A stretch of DNA of 64,000 nt from Marchantia polymorpha subsp. ruderalis. Taxonomy: Eukaryota; Streptophyta; Marchantiopsida; Marchantiales; Marchantiaceae. Position 1 is the first letter of the stretch, and every line of letters begins with the position of its first letter. The stretch is taken from assembly GCA_037833965.1 (NCBI GenBank), contig AP031358.1, forward strand, positions 20,406,001-20,470,000, read 5' to 3'. A model generated the notes under the pieces. That model saw only the letters and a program-made list of their open reading frames with translations. It did not search any database and had not been told where the DNA came from. Of this stretch, positions 50,600-63,933 are shown in pieces. A program made the translations under genes and the position numbers.

Positions 50600-53557
50600 T
50601 AGTTAGTTGAATTTCTTTTTCAGAACCTAACGCAATGAATGAGTCAAGCTCATAGCCGGAACTGAAGGGTCATTTGAGGAGAAATGGCCTACGGGGCATG
50701 GATTGTTCAAACCCATGCAGCTTCTTACTTCAAGTCTACCCACTACGACCTTATCGTGCTCCTTGGAGAATTGGCATGCGAATTACATCTTGCATGCCCA
50801 TCCTTTATCAGACCGTTGACTTGGTGTATCATGTTAGAATCTTATACAAGTTGAGCCACTTGAGGTAGGTCGAGTTGACTTTGCCGAGTTGAAGATTTGA
50901 TTCTGACTCTCATTTTCTCATATTCGAACTAATCATGTGTTTCTGCCATGAGTTGCCTAGATGTTGGAAGGGGTTTGGTTGACTAGCAGTAGTGACATTC
51001 CAAATTTAACTCGAAGTATTCCCCACAACAGCCGATTTTTTTCATGGCTCTTGATGATCAGGATGTAAAACTTGTAACTTTTCTTTCGTTCTCATATGTT
51101 GACGACCTGGTTTTTTCTTTCTTCTCTCTCCCTAAGTTCTGTTTTTCCTTCGATGACTGACAAATATAACAAGGTGAATCTTGGGAAGTAGGGGTCTGCT
51201 GCACTCATGATGGATTGACTTTCGCGCTTCTTAGAAACACAAGGAAGAAAATAGTTACGGCCAACGCACCGATCGCTATAAGATTATGGCAATCATGCGC
51301 ACTGTGGATAACAACAACTCATATGAAGGTATTGACTTTCTCTTTAGAGATGAAACTTTCAAACGCCCGTTTTGGGACGAGCATCTTTGAGCTTACCAGT
51401 ACACAGGAACTTAATGTCAAACATTCCAATCCAACTGATTATCAACTTAACTCTGAATGGTAGATATTGATCGCAAACAAAGACAAGATTGCTCTTAAAA
51501 GTAGATTAAATTTCATAATATTCAGAGCACATTAACATGTGGAAAATAAGTGGATCAATGAACAAATTTAAAACGTGGGTTGAGATTGCGAGTTTCCGTA
51601 TCTGTAGGACAGAGAGTCCATGTGACATGCAGAGGACGCATTTTACAACAGCTTGAGCAAGGAATCTAAAACGTCTCCAGGTATGCTCAGAATGGAACTG
51701 TTCGTATGAACTGTAGTGCGTTAAGAAAGTCCTCCCACCATTGATAGAGGTGTAGTCAGGCAGCCAAGTAAACAGGATCGTAAATATCTAACACAAGCCA
51801 TGAGACTTTCTCCACTGGCGGAGAACTTAAAAGCAGTTGAAGATGTAATGTAGGCTTGTAATGTAAGCCCAGATTTGCCAACCTACACTTGTAGAGAGAT
51901 TTTGAGAGGAAGTCAGAGTCAGCATACCTTCGCACGAAGCTACGACATGTCAGCCCAGGAAGTCATATATTACAACAGAGCAAGTGGAACCAGGACATGT
52001 CAAGCTGGGATTCACTGCTAACATGGGAGAACTTGATGCTGGAGGTGAAGCAAGTGGGCTAGCCACTAGACGGCTTAATTCTCTTGTCACGTGGACTCCC
52101 AGATTTGAAGATCTTTGTGGGAGGAATAGCCTATTGGGCACTGAACAGTTCGTTTGACAAGCAGGTGATTAGGTGCGGTCTAGATTCTGATCGGAAGCTC
52201 TGAATGGGTATCAAGTGGTGGAGTAGAAACATTATGTCACTCAGCTCGTGGATTTCGATTTGGCAGTTGGGATAACCCTCGAATTGAAGATCATTCGACT
52301 GGACGTTGAAATTGAGAATCTTTTGCTTACAGGTTCAAGGCTTATGCCTTCTGGACACGACAGAGTAACGCACCAAAGAGAGCTTGGATGGAGTGTAAGA
52401 ACCTTAAACTTGACATGTGCAGACGTTTCCTCCAGAATCAAGTAAAGCTGTTTAAAATTCAGAAATGAACAATTCCAGAACCATCTTGCACGGACAGTGG
52501 AGGATGTCAGTATAAATATCTCCAGATACTTTGAGGCAGCAAGTAAGATATATTTTGGAATGGAAGGGGGCCAAGAATATATCTTGGAATAAGGTTGTCA
52601 TTTCCAAATGAAGCTATCTTTAGGTGAACGAAGACGGTTGTTAGTATGATATTTATTTGGAATATAGCTTAAAGTGAACTATTGATCAACCAGTAGCTGG
52701 GATGTTCCACCTTTGGCTTGGATGAACTAAAATACTAGAATCATAGATCTCTCTTAAGCGTGCACTGCCCACCTCGGTTTGGAGAAAATCCTTTTCGTGC
52801 AGACTGGAGTAGTTCGATGGACATCATATGTCGGTTTTTTCTAGTTTATGTGCGTGAGCTCCCAAGTGGCCTGATTCGGAGCTTTAAATACTGTAGACAT
52901 ACAGACATGTGCCTATACTCTGTGCTTAACTGCCATACGCATGTGCTGATTTGCTGTATGGCTGTTCCATAGTTTACTGAACGTCAGTAAGTCCAGTCCA
53001 CTTGGATGGTTGGAAGAATATTTGAAACAACGCGCTGGCAGGACATCCGTACTTCTGCCACGGCTTCTTATAGTGTACCAATCGACATAACGCAGGTCAT
53101 GATGTTATACACTCAGGATATCCCCGTATACCAGCCAACTCACTTGCTTCAGAAACATTCAATACGTCTACCTTGTAGTAACTTGGGATCTTAGGGAAAT
53201 TCAGTTGAGAGATTTCAAATTCATCTCAGGACGTGAATTTTGAAGCTTCATGGAAATCCTGTAGAGGAGCTGTCTGGGTGAACTCCGGAGCTGCATCAAT
53301 GATCAGATTGGATGTATGGCAAAAAGTGAACTGGGTCCATTGCTTTGCATCCATATACTGAACCCATACTGTACTAAACTTGTGCTTTCGAACATTCCTT
53401 CAATGAGATGCTATAAGAATCTGGAATTTGATTTTGACCTCACGATTTCAAATTTTCCAACCCACTTCCAGATCTCTTCTTTCTGTTATGAATCCCTGAA
53501 ACGATCAGATAACCGCGCGATCGAGATCCAATCCTTTTATTTAGCAAATCACAAACA

Positions 53558-53598
53558 TTCCAATATTTCAGTGTGCGACAGCGACTGAAATATTGGAA
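53558..53598. repeat. Perfect 15-base inverted repeat with 11-base spacer
   Basis: Arms TTCCAATATTTCAGT (53558-53572) and its exact complement (53584-53598). It is short, with no other hallmark of a known element. Confidence 0.6.
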
Positions 53599-55530
53599 CA
53601 GCACCCGATGACGAGGATGATAACCAGCATCAAAATTATCCATGATTTATGTCGTAAGATATTACGTCACATATTTACATCTGAAGTTTACGATCGTTCC
53701 TTATCAGTAACATTTCCCTAATTTTAATTCTCTTCACATTATCAAGAAGTATTTATCGAGAGGACTTGGATACCGACTTTACAAGACAGATGTCATTTGC
53801 AGATTTGTAATGTAGAGGCTCAAATGTCCAAACATAACTTTTCTAGTTTTAGATACTGGTGGGTGAAAACGGAGGAATACATTAGCAATGTTGTCAACCA
53901 GTCGGACAGAAACCAGTGAAATTTTCTCTGAAACAGAAAATTATGGACATTTAGAGCTATGACTACCAAGACAATGGCTGCTATCTTACTGCTTCATCTT
54001 TACAATCTAGTTCTCGTACTTACAGCTGGATGAAGTTAGACTTAAAACAGAAAAAAAAAACAGGTCAGATTAATCTCAAACCAATGAATGAAATTTTGAA
54101 CCAGAAATTGAAATGACAGGTTTGAGCTGAAATACACGGTTCGAGTAAGATCGCATTGTTATGCCACAGCTCTGGACAATCTAATGACTTCTGAACTGTT
54201 ATGAAGCTGGTCCGTGGATTATATATGAGAAGAAAGAGTGCCCGAATGCTGACTTATCGGTCGAGATGAAGTCCACTATGATCTCAAGTTAGATGCAAAA
54301 ACTACAACCTGACGTGTATATTTAGGAAGAATTTCTGAGAAGCGTTATCAGTATTCTTTGATGTGCATTTGAGGTATTTAGAGTTGAGTTTTCTGTTAGA
54401 ATGTACCTAACTCTTTCGAATAAGCTTATGCTTGCTTATTCATGCAGAAAGTGATGAATCAAACCAATAGTTTAGGTTACTAGCCTCGATTACTGCATTT
54501 CATCTGTAATTTTGTATGCTTGGAATCTGAACTGTCACAGCATTCATATTGAACTTGCCTTTTATAGAATTGTATAATTCCCTTCATCACATACAAGCTA
54601 CAATCAGTACGTACCACAGTTTCAGTGAATGTACTAGCCTTCCAGCTAAAAGGATAAAAAACACTTGACGATATGTATAGAAGCGTTATCCTAAACTGGA
54701 CTAGCATTCAATTTCATAGGCAAAATTTACCATCTTAATTTATGATTTTCAACAGGTCTGATGACTATGTCACTGAACGATGATATATGCCCGTTTTAAT
54801 CGCTTACAGGAACTCCAACTTTACCGAGGGTCCTCCACATATCCCTGTTGTTGAGTAAACAATGACACAATCGACAACCTCGTGATTTGGTGTCAAACTA
54901 ATCTGATTCAAACTGTAATTGCAGCTTTCCACTATGATAATCGAGTAATAATTACCTCCAGAGTATTATGAATTTAGAAAGCGTAATTGAGGTTCACGTC
55001 ACGCACTTTGTACAGTTCACTGCCGAAGAATTTTGGACTCGTGTTCGGTTCAGACGCATTTGATCTCAGAACGAAGAGTATTTCACCTAGCCAGGTGTTG
55101 TGGAACATAAAGCTCACTCCTGCATTAGTCTAGCAGGTTATGGGGACTAACAGAAAATCAAAACCCTGATGTGAAAATGACTGTCATACAAATGGGTCCC
55201 CGAGTGTCGGTTGTCCAAATTAGAGTTGATGCTCCATGTCTAATCAAATCACCTACTCAGTACTGTAGATATAGAAAACGAGGATCTTATTGATGGAATT
55301 GTGAGATGACAGTGGGCATATGGGCATATGGGCACAAAACATGGCCAATTACACCATAGCTGATGGATTGTGAACAGTTCTGATCATACTAACTCAAGAT
55401 ATTTATATCCTAGATAGGCCAAGATAAACACCGAAACATTCAAGCCTCCCGTCTATCTAGGAGTAGCTCTATGTATGCTGTTTAAACCATTATCTTTCCT
55501 TCATACATGGCTCATTCTACAATTCTCTCC

Positions 55531-55552
55531 ATATATATATATATATATATAT
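55531..55552. repeat. (AT)n microsatellite
   Basis: Eleven AT units following a CTCC tract. Confidence 0.9.
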
Positions 55553-55949
55553 GTTTGGTTCGGGGATCATGGTCTTTTTGTGGTTCGGACCTTATAAGAG
55601 GAAAATGATATTGTTGTGCTTATTGTAAGAATGTTAAGAAACTCATTTCTTTATAGAGAATGTTACAAGGATGTAAACTTAGGTCAACCTTTAAAAAAGA
55701 TGACCAATATCTCACATACTGGAACGTCTGAAAATATTTTAAGTTCCCAAAGTATCGTAAGTCTGAAAGTTCCCAAAATATTGTAGCTAAGAATACCTGA
55801 AGACCTATTGCGGTCACTTCTATTTCCAATCTGGATGATCCAGGCTAAAAAGCAGCGAAGAAAGGTGTATGCCGCGATCAAAATAAACTAGATCAAATAT
55901 GAAATGTGCTCAAAAGACAAAGAAACAAACTTTTAGAATAGCTTGTTAT

Positions 55950-58900
55950 CTTTTAAATTTATTGTACTCTCAAATTTTTGCTGCGATTATTTAAAATTTC
56001 ATATGTATCTATCAACAATTTGTAAACTACATCTTTTATTTTCATAATAAAAATACTTTTAAACAGAGATATATAGCAAATGATGAAATTTTAATATAAT
56101 ATTTTTTAAGATTTTGTTTCAAAGAATTTCAAAATATTTTTATTATTTCTGTGAACGTAAGCATATATCTACTTTAAAAAAAGTTGATCAACAACAGATC
56201 TTTAATTTTTTTTATAACGTTTTGTAACAATTTCAAAACTCTAACCTAATGATAAAAATTTTAAAAATAAATAATTATAATACTCTTGTTTATAGTGATA
56301 CAAGAGTTGTTCTGTTGAAAATTATTGAACTACTAAATATGATGAGGTTGCAAAATCTTAGTTTCTAGACCATTGTTTGCTAAAATAAAACTTATCTGAT
56401 GAAGTTTATGGAAGAGATATTAGATGTAATTTCTTAATACAAGTAATTATGTACATCCAATCATAATTTCAATTGTATCATTGAATACAATTCTTAGCTT
56501 AGAATTGTATATTTGGAATCTATGCGGTTAAAAGTATATTTTGCATTTCAGTCTCAGTACATAAACAAAATATTTCAAACACAATGTGTGGAGTTTTTAT
56601 TAGTATGATCTCAATTGAAAAATGAAATTTACAGATGATAAATCCGTCAATTTATTTCTCAGTAATGTTTATATTTCACCAGTTTGATATTAATTTTTTT
56701 TATAATATATGATAATTTTTAATGGCAATTTGCTATTCATACAAAAGTTGACTTCAAGTTGAGATTACCATAAAGGTTGAAGAATTTTTTTTATTAATTA
56801 TTGCAAAAAATTAAATAAATAAAGAAATAAAACATATGTCTTTATCATAGAGGAATTTTTTATATTAAATGAAAACAAAATTACTGAAAGATTTAAATGA
56901 AATTTTTTATTTTGCGATACTTTTTAAATTTTGAATTTACTTTTATACAATAATCATGAAATATTTAAATTTATTATCTGATTTAAATATATTTTTTAAT
57001 TAAAAATTACAAAATTTACTTCTGAATTAATTCGAATCTCAATTTTGAGTCAGAATGAGAAAATGAAAGTAATTTATATAGCCAAAGTTGATTTTTAATT
57101 CAATGATAAGAAAATATTAAAAATACATATTTCTAAAATTAACATTAAAAATAGTTTAATTATTATTTTGAAAGAAATTTAGAAATTTTTTAGATTAAAT
57201 AAAAAATTTGAAAGAGAAATTAAAAAATTCGTATAGAATGGAATAAATGTAAGGTATTGTGTTTTCTAATCACAAATTTTAAAAATATTGAAAGTATTTT
57301 AAAAATACTTAAAATTATAAAGAAATTAATTTTACAATTTGAATAATTCTGAAATTTTTTCGGTAAATTTTAATTTGTTTTTTATGCAGCAGTTATAGAT
57401 GTTATTTTGCCAAATCAGGAGTAGCAAAACAACTGGAGGAAAGTCATAGAACATACTTCATATCCGTTATAAAATTGATGATTATGTTGTTCAATTTTTG
57501 TAAAATCATTTCAGCTCATAAATTTAATTTAACTAGAAAAATTATAAATAATCAAATTTTACAAAGTTTTACTTGACAGATGATCTTAATAAAAAAAGAA
57601 ATATAACATCTTTACAATATCTCAATAAAAGTTAAAAGCAAATAAAAATATAGTGTTGAATAATTATAATACTTATAAATTGAAAAATAAATTTTTTAAT
57701 TGTGACATATACAACCAACTTTAGAGTTCTAGTAGGGGCGACCGAGCCTTGACAAACAGTACAACTCTTTCCAACTTTGGAATACTAATAGCGGTGGCGA
57801 TGCTCTTAAGACGAAACCAACTCTTTTGGACGACTTATAATACCACTAACAATGGTAGTGCATTGGGCATGCTTCAAATATATAAAGAGTCTAGGTACAT
57901 TTTCACTCACTCTGGTTAACACCAAGTGTATCTTGCTCTTGCTTTCATCAATCAATCTTCTTTTTGGACTTCTTAATCTACTTCGACTTTGTCACGTTTC
58001 GGTTTGAAGTATCTTTTCAATTCTGATTTGTGTTCTTTCGGAGAGTTGCAACACTAATGTACATTTTTCTAAAATAAAACATTAGATAAAAAATAAACCA
58101 ATTTGATTGTATAAAGTATCCGATTTTTTATATTGATCATATAATCTAATTAATGCATGAACTTAAGCTTTGAGCAGTTTTAATTTTTAATTTTATGCTT
58201 TAAAATTCTATGAATGTGATTATTTCTTACAATTAAATATAATATAATTTGAAATGATTTAAATTTGAGAGTAAAATTTTTACTGTAGTTATATACTTGA
58301 TTATAAAAAAAGTTTGATTTTTGAATGTACTAGTGTATTATTGCAACTAGAAATGAACTTGCAAAAAATACCTGTGTTCCTACTATTAATATCCAAAATT
58401 TAGAGTAAATATTTTTTAATCTTTTTTTTTAGAAAAAATTGGTTGTACAAAATAAAATTGATGAATTTTTTTTTTGATTCATACGATATTATATTTGGAT
58501 TTGTATTACACATTGAGATATATCATATGATTAGATTGATATTTCAAAATTATGAAAATAAAATATGAAAAAATTACATAACATTATAACAGAAATGCTA
58601 ATCAGTAATATGTAAAAATCGTGCAAAAATTTTATCTTCAATTTTGAAGAATCGTAATATTTGAATGTAAACATTTTGGTTCAGTTAAAAAAAATTAAAA
58701 TTTGAATATGGATCTACCAAGTTTACAATAAACACAGATTACATATAGAGAAAGTTATACTTATGAATTAAAACAATGCAGCACTGATTATTCATCTTCA
58801 AATAAGAATGAATTTGTAAATGATCATACATGTTTCAAAACAATTTTCTGATAAATTGTGTTAACATGATGATCATAAACATGAAAAAATTTGAAATTTG

Positions 58901-59350
58901 AAATTTTTTTCCAATAGAAATAAATTTGAATTATAATAATTCAAAATTGAAGAATATGAAATAATATCTTGATTTGAGTTAGATGTCATTTCAGAAGTTT
59001 ATAAACTGTCACGAAATGATATATTTATAAAGTATAAGTTAAATATTATTATAAATTATACATTAGCTCTTGACTTTTTTCACAAATGTGTTGGTCATTA
59101 CATTCCACATACAGTTTAATGAGCAAAAGAAATATTTGGTTTTACTATGTGCAGTACATTGTTTTGGAATTTTGTTACATAGATTTGTATAACATATTTT
59201 TTTGTTTGATTTAAAACTTAGAATTCTTTTTTATGTATTTTGATTATTCTCCAACTAAATATTAAAAATAATAATATTTTAAACAGTGATTTTTTATATG
59301 ATACAATCTCAAAATAAAAAAAAGATATTATTAGCAATTTCTTTATAATA
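55950..59350. other. A+T-rich desert, no gene seen
   Basis: The most A+T-rich long tract of the window, with no coding frame. It is interrupted only by the more balanced 350-base patch at 57701-58053. Confidence 0.5.
57701..58053 (+). mobile_element. Candidate solo LTR
   Basis: A 353-base patch of balanced composition inside an A+T desert begins TGTGAC and ends TTGCAACA, fitting the TG...CA ends of LTRs. A TATATAAAG box lies near 57880. Near-matching short flanks (TTAAT before, CTAAT after) could be a 5-base target duplication with one change. No internal element or partner LTR is seen nearby, so it would be a solo LTR left by recombination. The family is unknown. The sharp edges suggest that it is younger than the gypsy fossil. 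Confidence 0.4.
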
Positions 59351-59683
59351 TAAAATTTACTTATAAATGGTGACATATTTGAGATATATTTGCATGTGTG
59401 GATACAAGTAGCTGACTCGAATTGAATACCTCGAACAGACACGCCAGAATGGTGCTTGCCTCGCAGAACTCATAAGCGAAATCTCTGCTCTGCGTTCGGA
59501 TATCATTGTAGATCATGAGAAATTGTGGTTTCGAGCCAAGACACAAAAGCTTCTGCAAGGTTCATTCCGAATGAGAAGAACTAAAGGTGCTCAATTACTG
59601 GGCTGGAGTAGCGTCAGCCAAAAGATTACAATGCTCATGAGATGCCTCAAGAATCGGTTGATCACGAACATAAACATTTCGGC
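59351..59683 (-). other. 3' flank of the multi-pass membrane-protein gene
   Basis: Balanced-composition stretch between the A+T desert and the stop codon at 59684, probably containing the 3' untranslated region of the minus-strand gene. Confidence 0.4.
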
Positions 59684-60448
59684 CTATACTTTCAGATCCG
59701 ATCTTCCTTTGGCCCGATAACAGTGCATGATTCGACGAGACAAAGAAAGAAGCAAGAGAAGTGAAAACAAAACCAATGGCAGCAAGATGTACCAGGAGAT
59801 GTAGGGCGACATATCCAAGATGAAGATCAGTATCCAGATTGGAACGGAGATGAAGAAGAAAGTGACAAAGAATAATGCAGCGTTGGAAGCGAAAAAGAAG
59901 ACGGCAGCGATTGCGGAAAACAGGAGATGAAGTGCAACAGAGGCAATGAAACTTGGAACAGGAGGAAACCGCTTCGCGACGTCAAAACACCAGATGATGA
60001 CATTTGATCGTGGATCCTTCTTCGTGACGCAGTCATCGAGGTATCTGAGTACGAAGAAAAGGAGTACAGTGCTCAGTGCAAAAATGGCTTGGCGGCCGAG
60101 ACGATCGTTGTGAGAGTAGAACAAAGAGAAGAAGACATCGATTCCAGTTTGATGCTTGGGGATGGGTGGACAAAGATGAAGGGCTAGAAACCATAGTACC
60201 GCAACACCTGGAGTCAGAGCCACCAAAACGATCAAAACCAGGGCCAGCGTTTCTAGCCCCACCGCGCACCAGTAAACTGCGTCCAAAATTGCTAAAAGAG
60301 GAACGAGAAGAAGGTTTGACTGGAATTTCTCGGAGGCAGAATACCCCCGTGACCGAATTCTCCTGCTCAGCCACCACCAGGTCCATCCAGTCTTCTCTTG
60401 GGACTGAGTATCTTTGACATGCTCCTTCTCTGCCTCGAGAGCTTCCAT
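59684..60448 (-). CDS. Multi-pass membrane protein, about six helices, function unknown
   Basis: Single-exon frame of 254 residues; I do not recognise the family. The N-terminus (1-42) is charged and contains a WTWWWLSRR patch. Hydrophobic segments lie at about 45-63, 66-92, 119-137, 165-187, 190-212 and 216-236. A loop with LCPPIPKHQ follows the second helix, and a loop with DDCVTKKDPRSN follows the third. The C-terminus is short and basic (SRRIMHCYRAKGRSDLKV). It has no transporter signature I can name and no obvious cleavable signal peptide. The ATG at 60448 has A at -3 and G at +4, and an in-frame TAA lies about 30 bases upstream, so the start is well supported. The six hydrophobic spans in one uninterrupted frame make a chance frame very unlikely. 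Confidence 0.7.
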   Translation of the reverse strand: MEALEAEKEHVKDTQSQEKTGWTWWWLSRRIRSRGYSASEKFQSNLLLVPLLAILDAVYWCAVGLETLALVLIVLVALTPGVAVLWFLALHLCPPIPKHQTGIDVFFSLFYSHNDRLGRQAIFALSTVLLFFVLRYLDDCVTKKDPRSNVIIWCFDVAKRFPPVPSFIASVALHLLFSAIAAVFFFASNAALFFVTFFFISVPIWILIFILDMSPYISWYILLPLVLFSLLLLLSLSRRIMHCYRAKGRSDLKV

Positions 60449-61340
60449 TCTCCCCGCGAAATCTCCAGAGCCGTTTTAACCTCGTGCGTCCGTACCTCAA
60501 TCTGTCACTCAGCTGTCCTCCTCGTTCATCACATCAGCTTCTATCTGAGCTAAGCCCGAACCATTCCACCAAATTGGAAGAGGGAGAGCTCATCTTTTGG
60601 TTGGTCGGTCTGTTGGGTACAAGTTGCCGATCAGATCAGGATTTGTAAACCCCGTTAGCTCTTCGAGTCCGCTGTGACTCTTGTGCTCACCTCTTCAATC
60701 CTGCACAGAATTGACTTGTTTCCGGCAGATTTCAGACACTGGAGTTGCCTTCCGCCCATCGGAGCTCTTATACCCGAAATCTTCACTGTGTCGTGGGACT
60801 GAATCAGATCCATCACGATTAAAATCGACGTCAGCCGACGTTAGTCGTCAACTAGCAGCAGGCAACAATCATATTCAAAAACTTGTGACATCAATCCGCA
60901 ACAGCGAACGAGTGAGTCAACTGCAAAGAGGGCGAAGTGATCCTGAACTTCAGCAGACGGCCGGTGCGAGGCGAGGTCATGGCTCGAAAGCGGTCGAGAC
61001 TCCAAATCTCGAGCATGGCGAAGGTCGTTCGCTTTCGAGCCGCGACGTTGCGACGACAGAAGTACACTGTCGGCCTTTCGATCTGAGGGTCATCCCTCCG
61101 AGCGGCCCTCCTGGACTCAGCCACTGGACGGGGTCGTTAACTGGAGGCCCTCCAGTGGAGGGAATCAGAGAAGCACCACGAGGAGGGACTCGGAAAGTGA
61201 GCGACTTATCTTCTCCCCGGGTACTCGCTGCCAGGTCCACGCGTGCCAGGCGAGCCCGAGCTCTCCACTCAATGGAGAAAGTGAAGAGTGAACAAGTAGA
61301 ATCACAAATTGGATGGGATTTATACCATCCAGCCTAAAAC
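60449..61340 (-). promoter_or_regulatory. Upstream GC-rich island of the membrane-protein gene
   Basis: GC-rich DNA directly upstream of the minus-strand gene, the likely location of its leader and promoter. A plus-strand frame of 218 residues (60681-61337) occupies it but is low in hydrophobic structure, has no domain and overlaps minus-strand frames; I read it as a composition artefact. A divergent gene remains possible. Confidence 0.4.
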
Positions 61341-61418
61341 GGTGAAATATCGATGTAAATATAACTAGTCCTAGTCCTAGTCCCAACAGGTTCACACCAA
61401 CATGGGGAGTAACCCATA

Positions 61419-61434
61419 CTCTCTCTCTCTCTCT
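61419..61434. repeat. (CT)n microsatellite
   Basis: Eight CT units upstream of the membrane-protein gene island. Confidence 0.85.
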
Positions 61435-61500
61435 ATGCAACAACTGAGAATAAAGTACATGAATTATCATTTTAATGTTTGTATGACAATCACAGCTTAA

Positions 61501-61760
61501 GGTTAGTAAGATTAAATGATTTTGTCAGATCTATAGGCTGAGTGCGATGATTTGGCTTCAAGAATTGTGTTCGATATGCATAAGAGTAAATAGATATCTG
61601 GAATATTGATTTTTTGATTGAGTAAGTTGAGGTTAGTAAGACTAAATGATTTTTGCAGATCTATAGGCTGAGTGCGATGATTTGGCTTCAAGAATTGTGT
61701 TCGATATGCATAAGAGTAAATAGATATCTGGAATATTATTTGTTGATTGAGTTAGTTAGT
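61501..61760. repeat. Tandem duplication, 130-base unit, two copies
   Basis: Copies 61501-61630 and 61631-61760 start with GGTTAGTAAG and agree over nearly their whole length, with only a handful of changes and small indels, mostly near the ends. The high similarity indicates a fairly recent head-to-tail duplication. Confidence 0.95.
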
Positions 61761-62756
61761 CGGTCTTAAGGTACATATGCTGAACCCATTTGGTTTAATA
61801 AATTTACCCAAAATAAGGTCGATTACACGTAAGGTAAAAATAAAGGTTTTTATTCTAAAGTCCTGGAATTTGAGCCAATAGTTGCACGGTACTCATAAAT
61901 CAATTTTTTCCAAGAGAAGATTAGGAACTGATGTCGTGATTTAGGAGGTACAATCTTGTGAGAAGAAAATTAGATGAATAACATGCATCACAAAAATAAC
62001 CTAGATAATCTAGGCAAATTTATGTTCAAGCAACAAGTAATTCTCTCAACTCTAAATCATTTTTTTTCAAATAGAGATTTCATCAACATAATACTTGATA
62101 GTTTTACTGAGCATAGTGAATTGTTGAAAATTTTAATTGAACTTCAATTGTCAGTCAGATTTAAAATCTATGAAAAAAAATCAAACGAAAAACATGCCAT
62201 GCAATTTTTTCAAAGTTTTTAATGAAGATATTTCAACAAAAATAGCTCATACAACTAAAAATAAAAGAAAAGTAATCACAAACAATCTTGTGCTATTGTA
62301 TACCAGAGCCCAACATTTTATTTCAAATTTGACCGGACCATAATCATCAGTAGCGATCTAATTCCATCCATACCCACCCATGCTATTCAAATTACTCCCA
62401 TGTATTCAAAAATTGTGTAATGTGCATTACCCGTCTACTCAAAGTCTTGGTTGGATTTATCAAACAAAATGTCGTTCACTGTTGCTGGTTTCAGTCCAGA
62501 GCTAAAACAAAATGCTTCAATATTGTAGAATGCCATAGATAACTTACGGCTTTGTTTGATTCTCAGAACCTCAGCTAGCTCTGCACGTGAAGTCCAGAAC
62601 AATCCTACTTTTAGCTCCAATCAATTTACACATTCATCGCTCGAAGCTGTTCACACCGGGAGTCAAGTGCTGAAACTTCTAGCATTTGTTGGAATAACGA
62701 TAGTTTTTCTTCATTCAAAAGCAGATCCGTATGTAGCTCAATTTTAACGTTCACGT

Positions 62757-62884
62757 CATGGTTTCGCTTGTAGTAATCCAACTCTCACGGTGTAGTGTAC
62801 GTCTGATGTGGGCAGATGGGCATGGTTTCGCTTGTAGTAATCCAACTCTCACGGTGTAGTGTTCGTCTGATGTGGGCAGATGGG
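62757..62884. repeat. Tandem duplication, 64-base unit, two copies
   Basis: Copies 62757-62820 and 62821-62884 both begin CATGGTTTCGCTTG and end GATGGG; I see one base difference (A versus T). This is a very recent duplication. Confidence 0.95.
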
Positions 62885-63865
62885 CATGGATTTGTACGTG
62901 GAGTGGCATGGATTCTGACCCATTTGGAACCTATGGCCATCCAAATACACCAGGAAATTATAACCGCTATGCTATGTCATCCAAAACCCACCCAAAACCC
63001 ATGGGCATGGATGAGTTTGGGCATCCACTGTGGGGCTCTGTGGTATATCCTTTTTCATCACATGAAAGGAATCTCAAAGCCTAATCGTCCCATAATATTA
63101 GAAAAGGGTCACATATGTAGATGTGACAATATGTCCCTCTAGTTAAAGGGTTAAAGTCGTAGATTTAGGACAAAAAGAGACGCTTCGAACAAAAGTCGCC
63201 ATGAAACACTATAGCCTTATGTTTAGGACTCTTCAGCCTCAAAACCACATGATAGACTGAAGTTCAGGACTCGTTGATCCTTTGGATCGGTTTGACTCCA
63301 TCCATGAAATATCTTGCAGATACAAAATTCAACAAGAAAGAGTACTTGTCGAAACACACCGACTCCATGATGTACTCCAGAGTAACTGCAAACCATGCTT
63401 GGACGGCAAGGGTGACAGTATGGAGGTTTGTTGACGTGAACCATGCAGGTGCATGTGATACCGGAACCTGTTTCCATATTCTTGTGACAAAATTAGAAGA
63501 ACCTGCATAAATGTCCAATCTATCCTCCAAAACCCTAAATGAAAAACTCGCTGGCAATCTTTTGGACACAGCCAATTGCCAGCAATAGTTCAATATGTGA
63601 CGAGAGTATCTGCCGGAGATTTATGAAAGTATTAACCGAAAACTGGGGCAGTAACAAGTCGTTAACGAAGACGGATCTCTTCGATTTTTTTGGTTGGGGT
63701 TGCGGAAGTGTTGTGAGCTCAGAGTTATCTATCTACTCTACCTCTACAGTAGACATTCGCTTAAGTCCGCACTTCACAAAACAAAATTCTTGGATCAATT
63801 CTCAAGAGTGTATTCTACAAAAAATCTCCTTGAGCAAAATAGAAGTTGCTGTTTCACTTGCCTGC

Positions 63866-63933
63866 GATGCAAATGCTCCAAATGTCTTTGAGCAAAATAG
63901 ATGCAAATGCTCCAAATCTCCTTGAGCAAAATA
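63866..63933. repeat. Tandem duplication, 34-base unit, two copies
   Basis: Copies 63866-63899 and 63900-63933 share GATGCAAATGCTCCAAAT and TTGAGCAAAATA. Flanking CTCCTTGAGCAAAATAGAAG stretches on both sides show that a longer patch took part. Confidence 0.85.

Larger units (their letters stand above)
50301..55949. other. Intergenic DNA, no gene seen
   Basis: Moderate composition with no supported gene. A plus-strand frame at about 51945-52165 and another at 52248-52445 have somewhat protein-like text but no family match and no clean splice link. It includes (TA)n at 50576-50599, a hairpin at 53558-53598 and (AT)n at 55531-55552. Confidence 0.35.

Noticed and set aside
51945-52445. Plus-strand stretches with partly protein-like text, one faintly resembling a Ty1/copia reverse transcriptase block
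   Set aside because: The similarity covers only about twenty residues, without neighbouring family parts; not enough to call an element or a gene.
60681-61337. Plus-strand frame of 218 residues divergent from the membrane-protein gene
   Set aside because: It lies in the promoter island, has charged low-complexity composition and no domain, and competing frames occur on the other strand.
63274-63925. Plus-strand frames considered as retroelement remains
   Set aside because: No ordered set of family blocks could be found; resemblance is at chance level.
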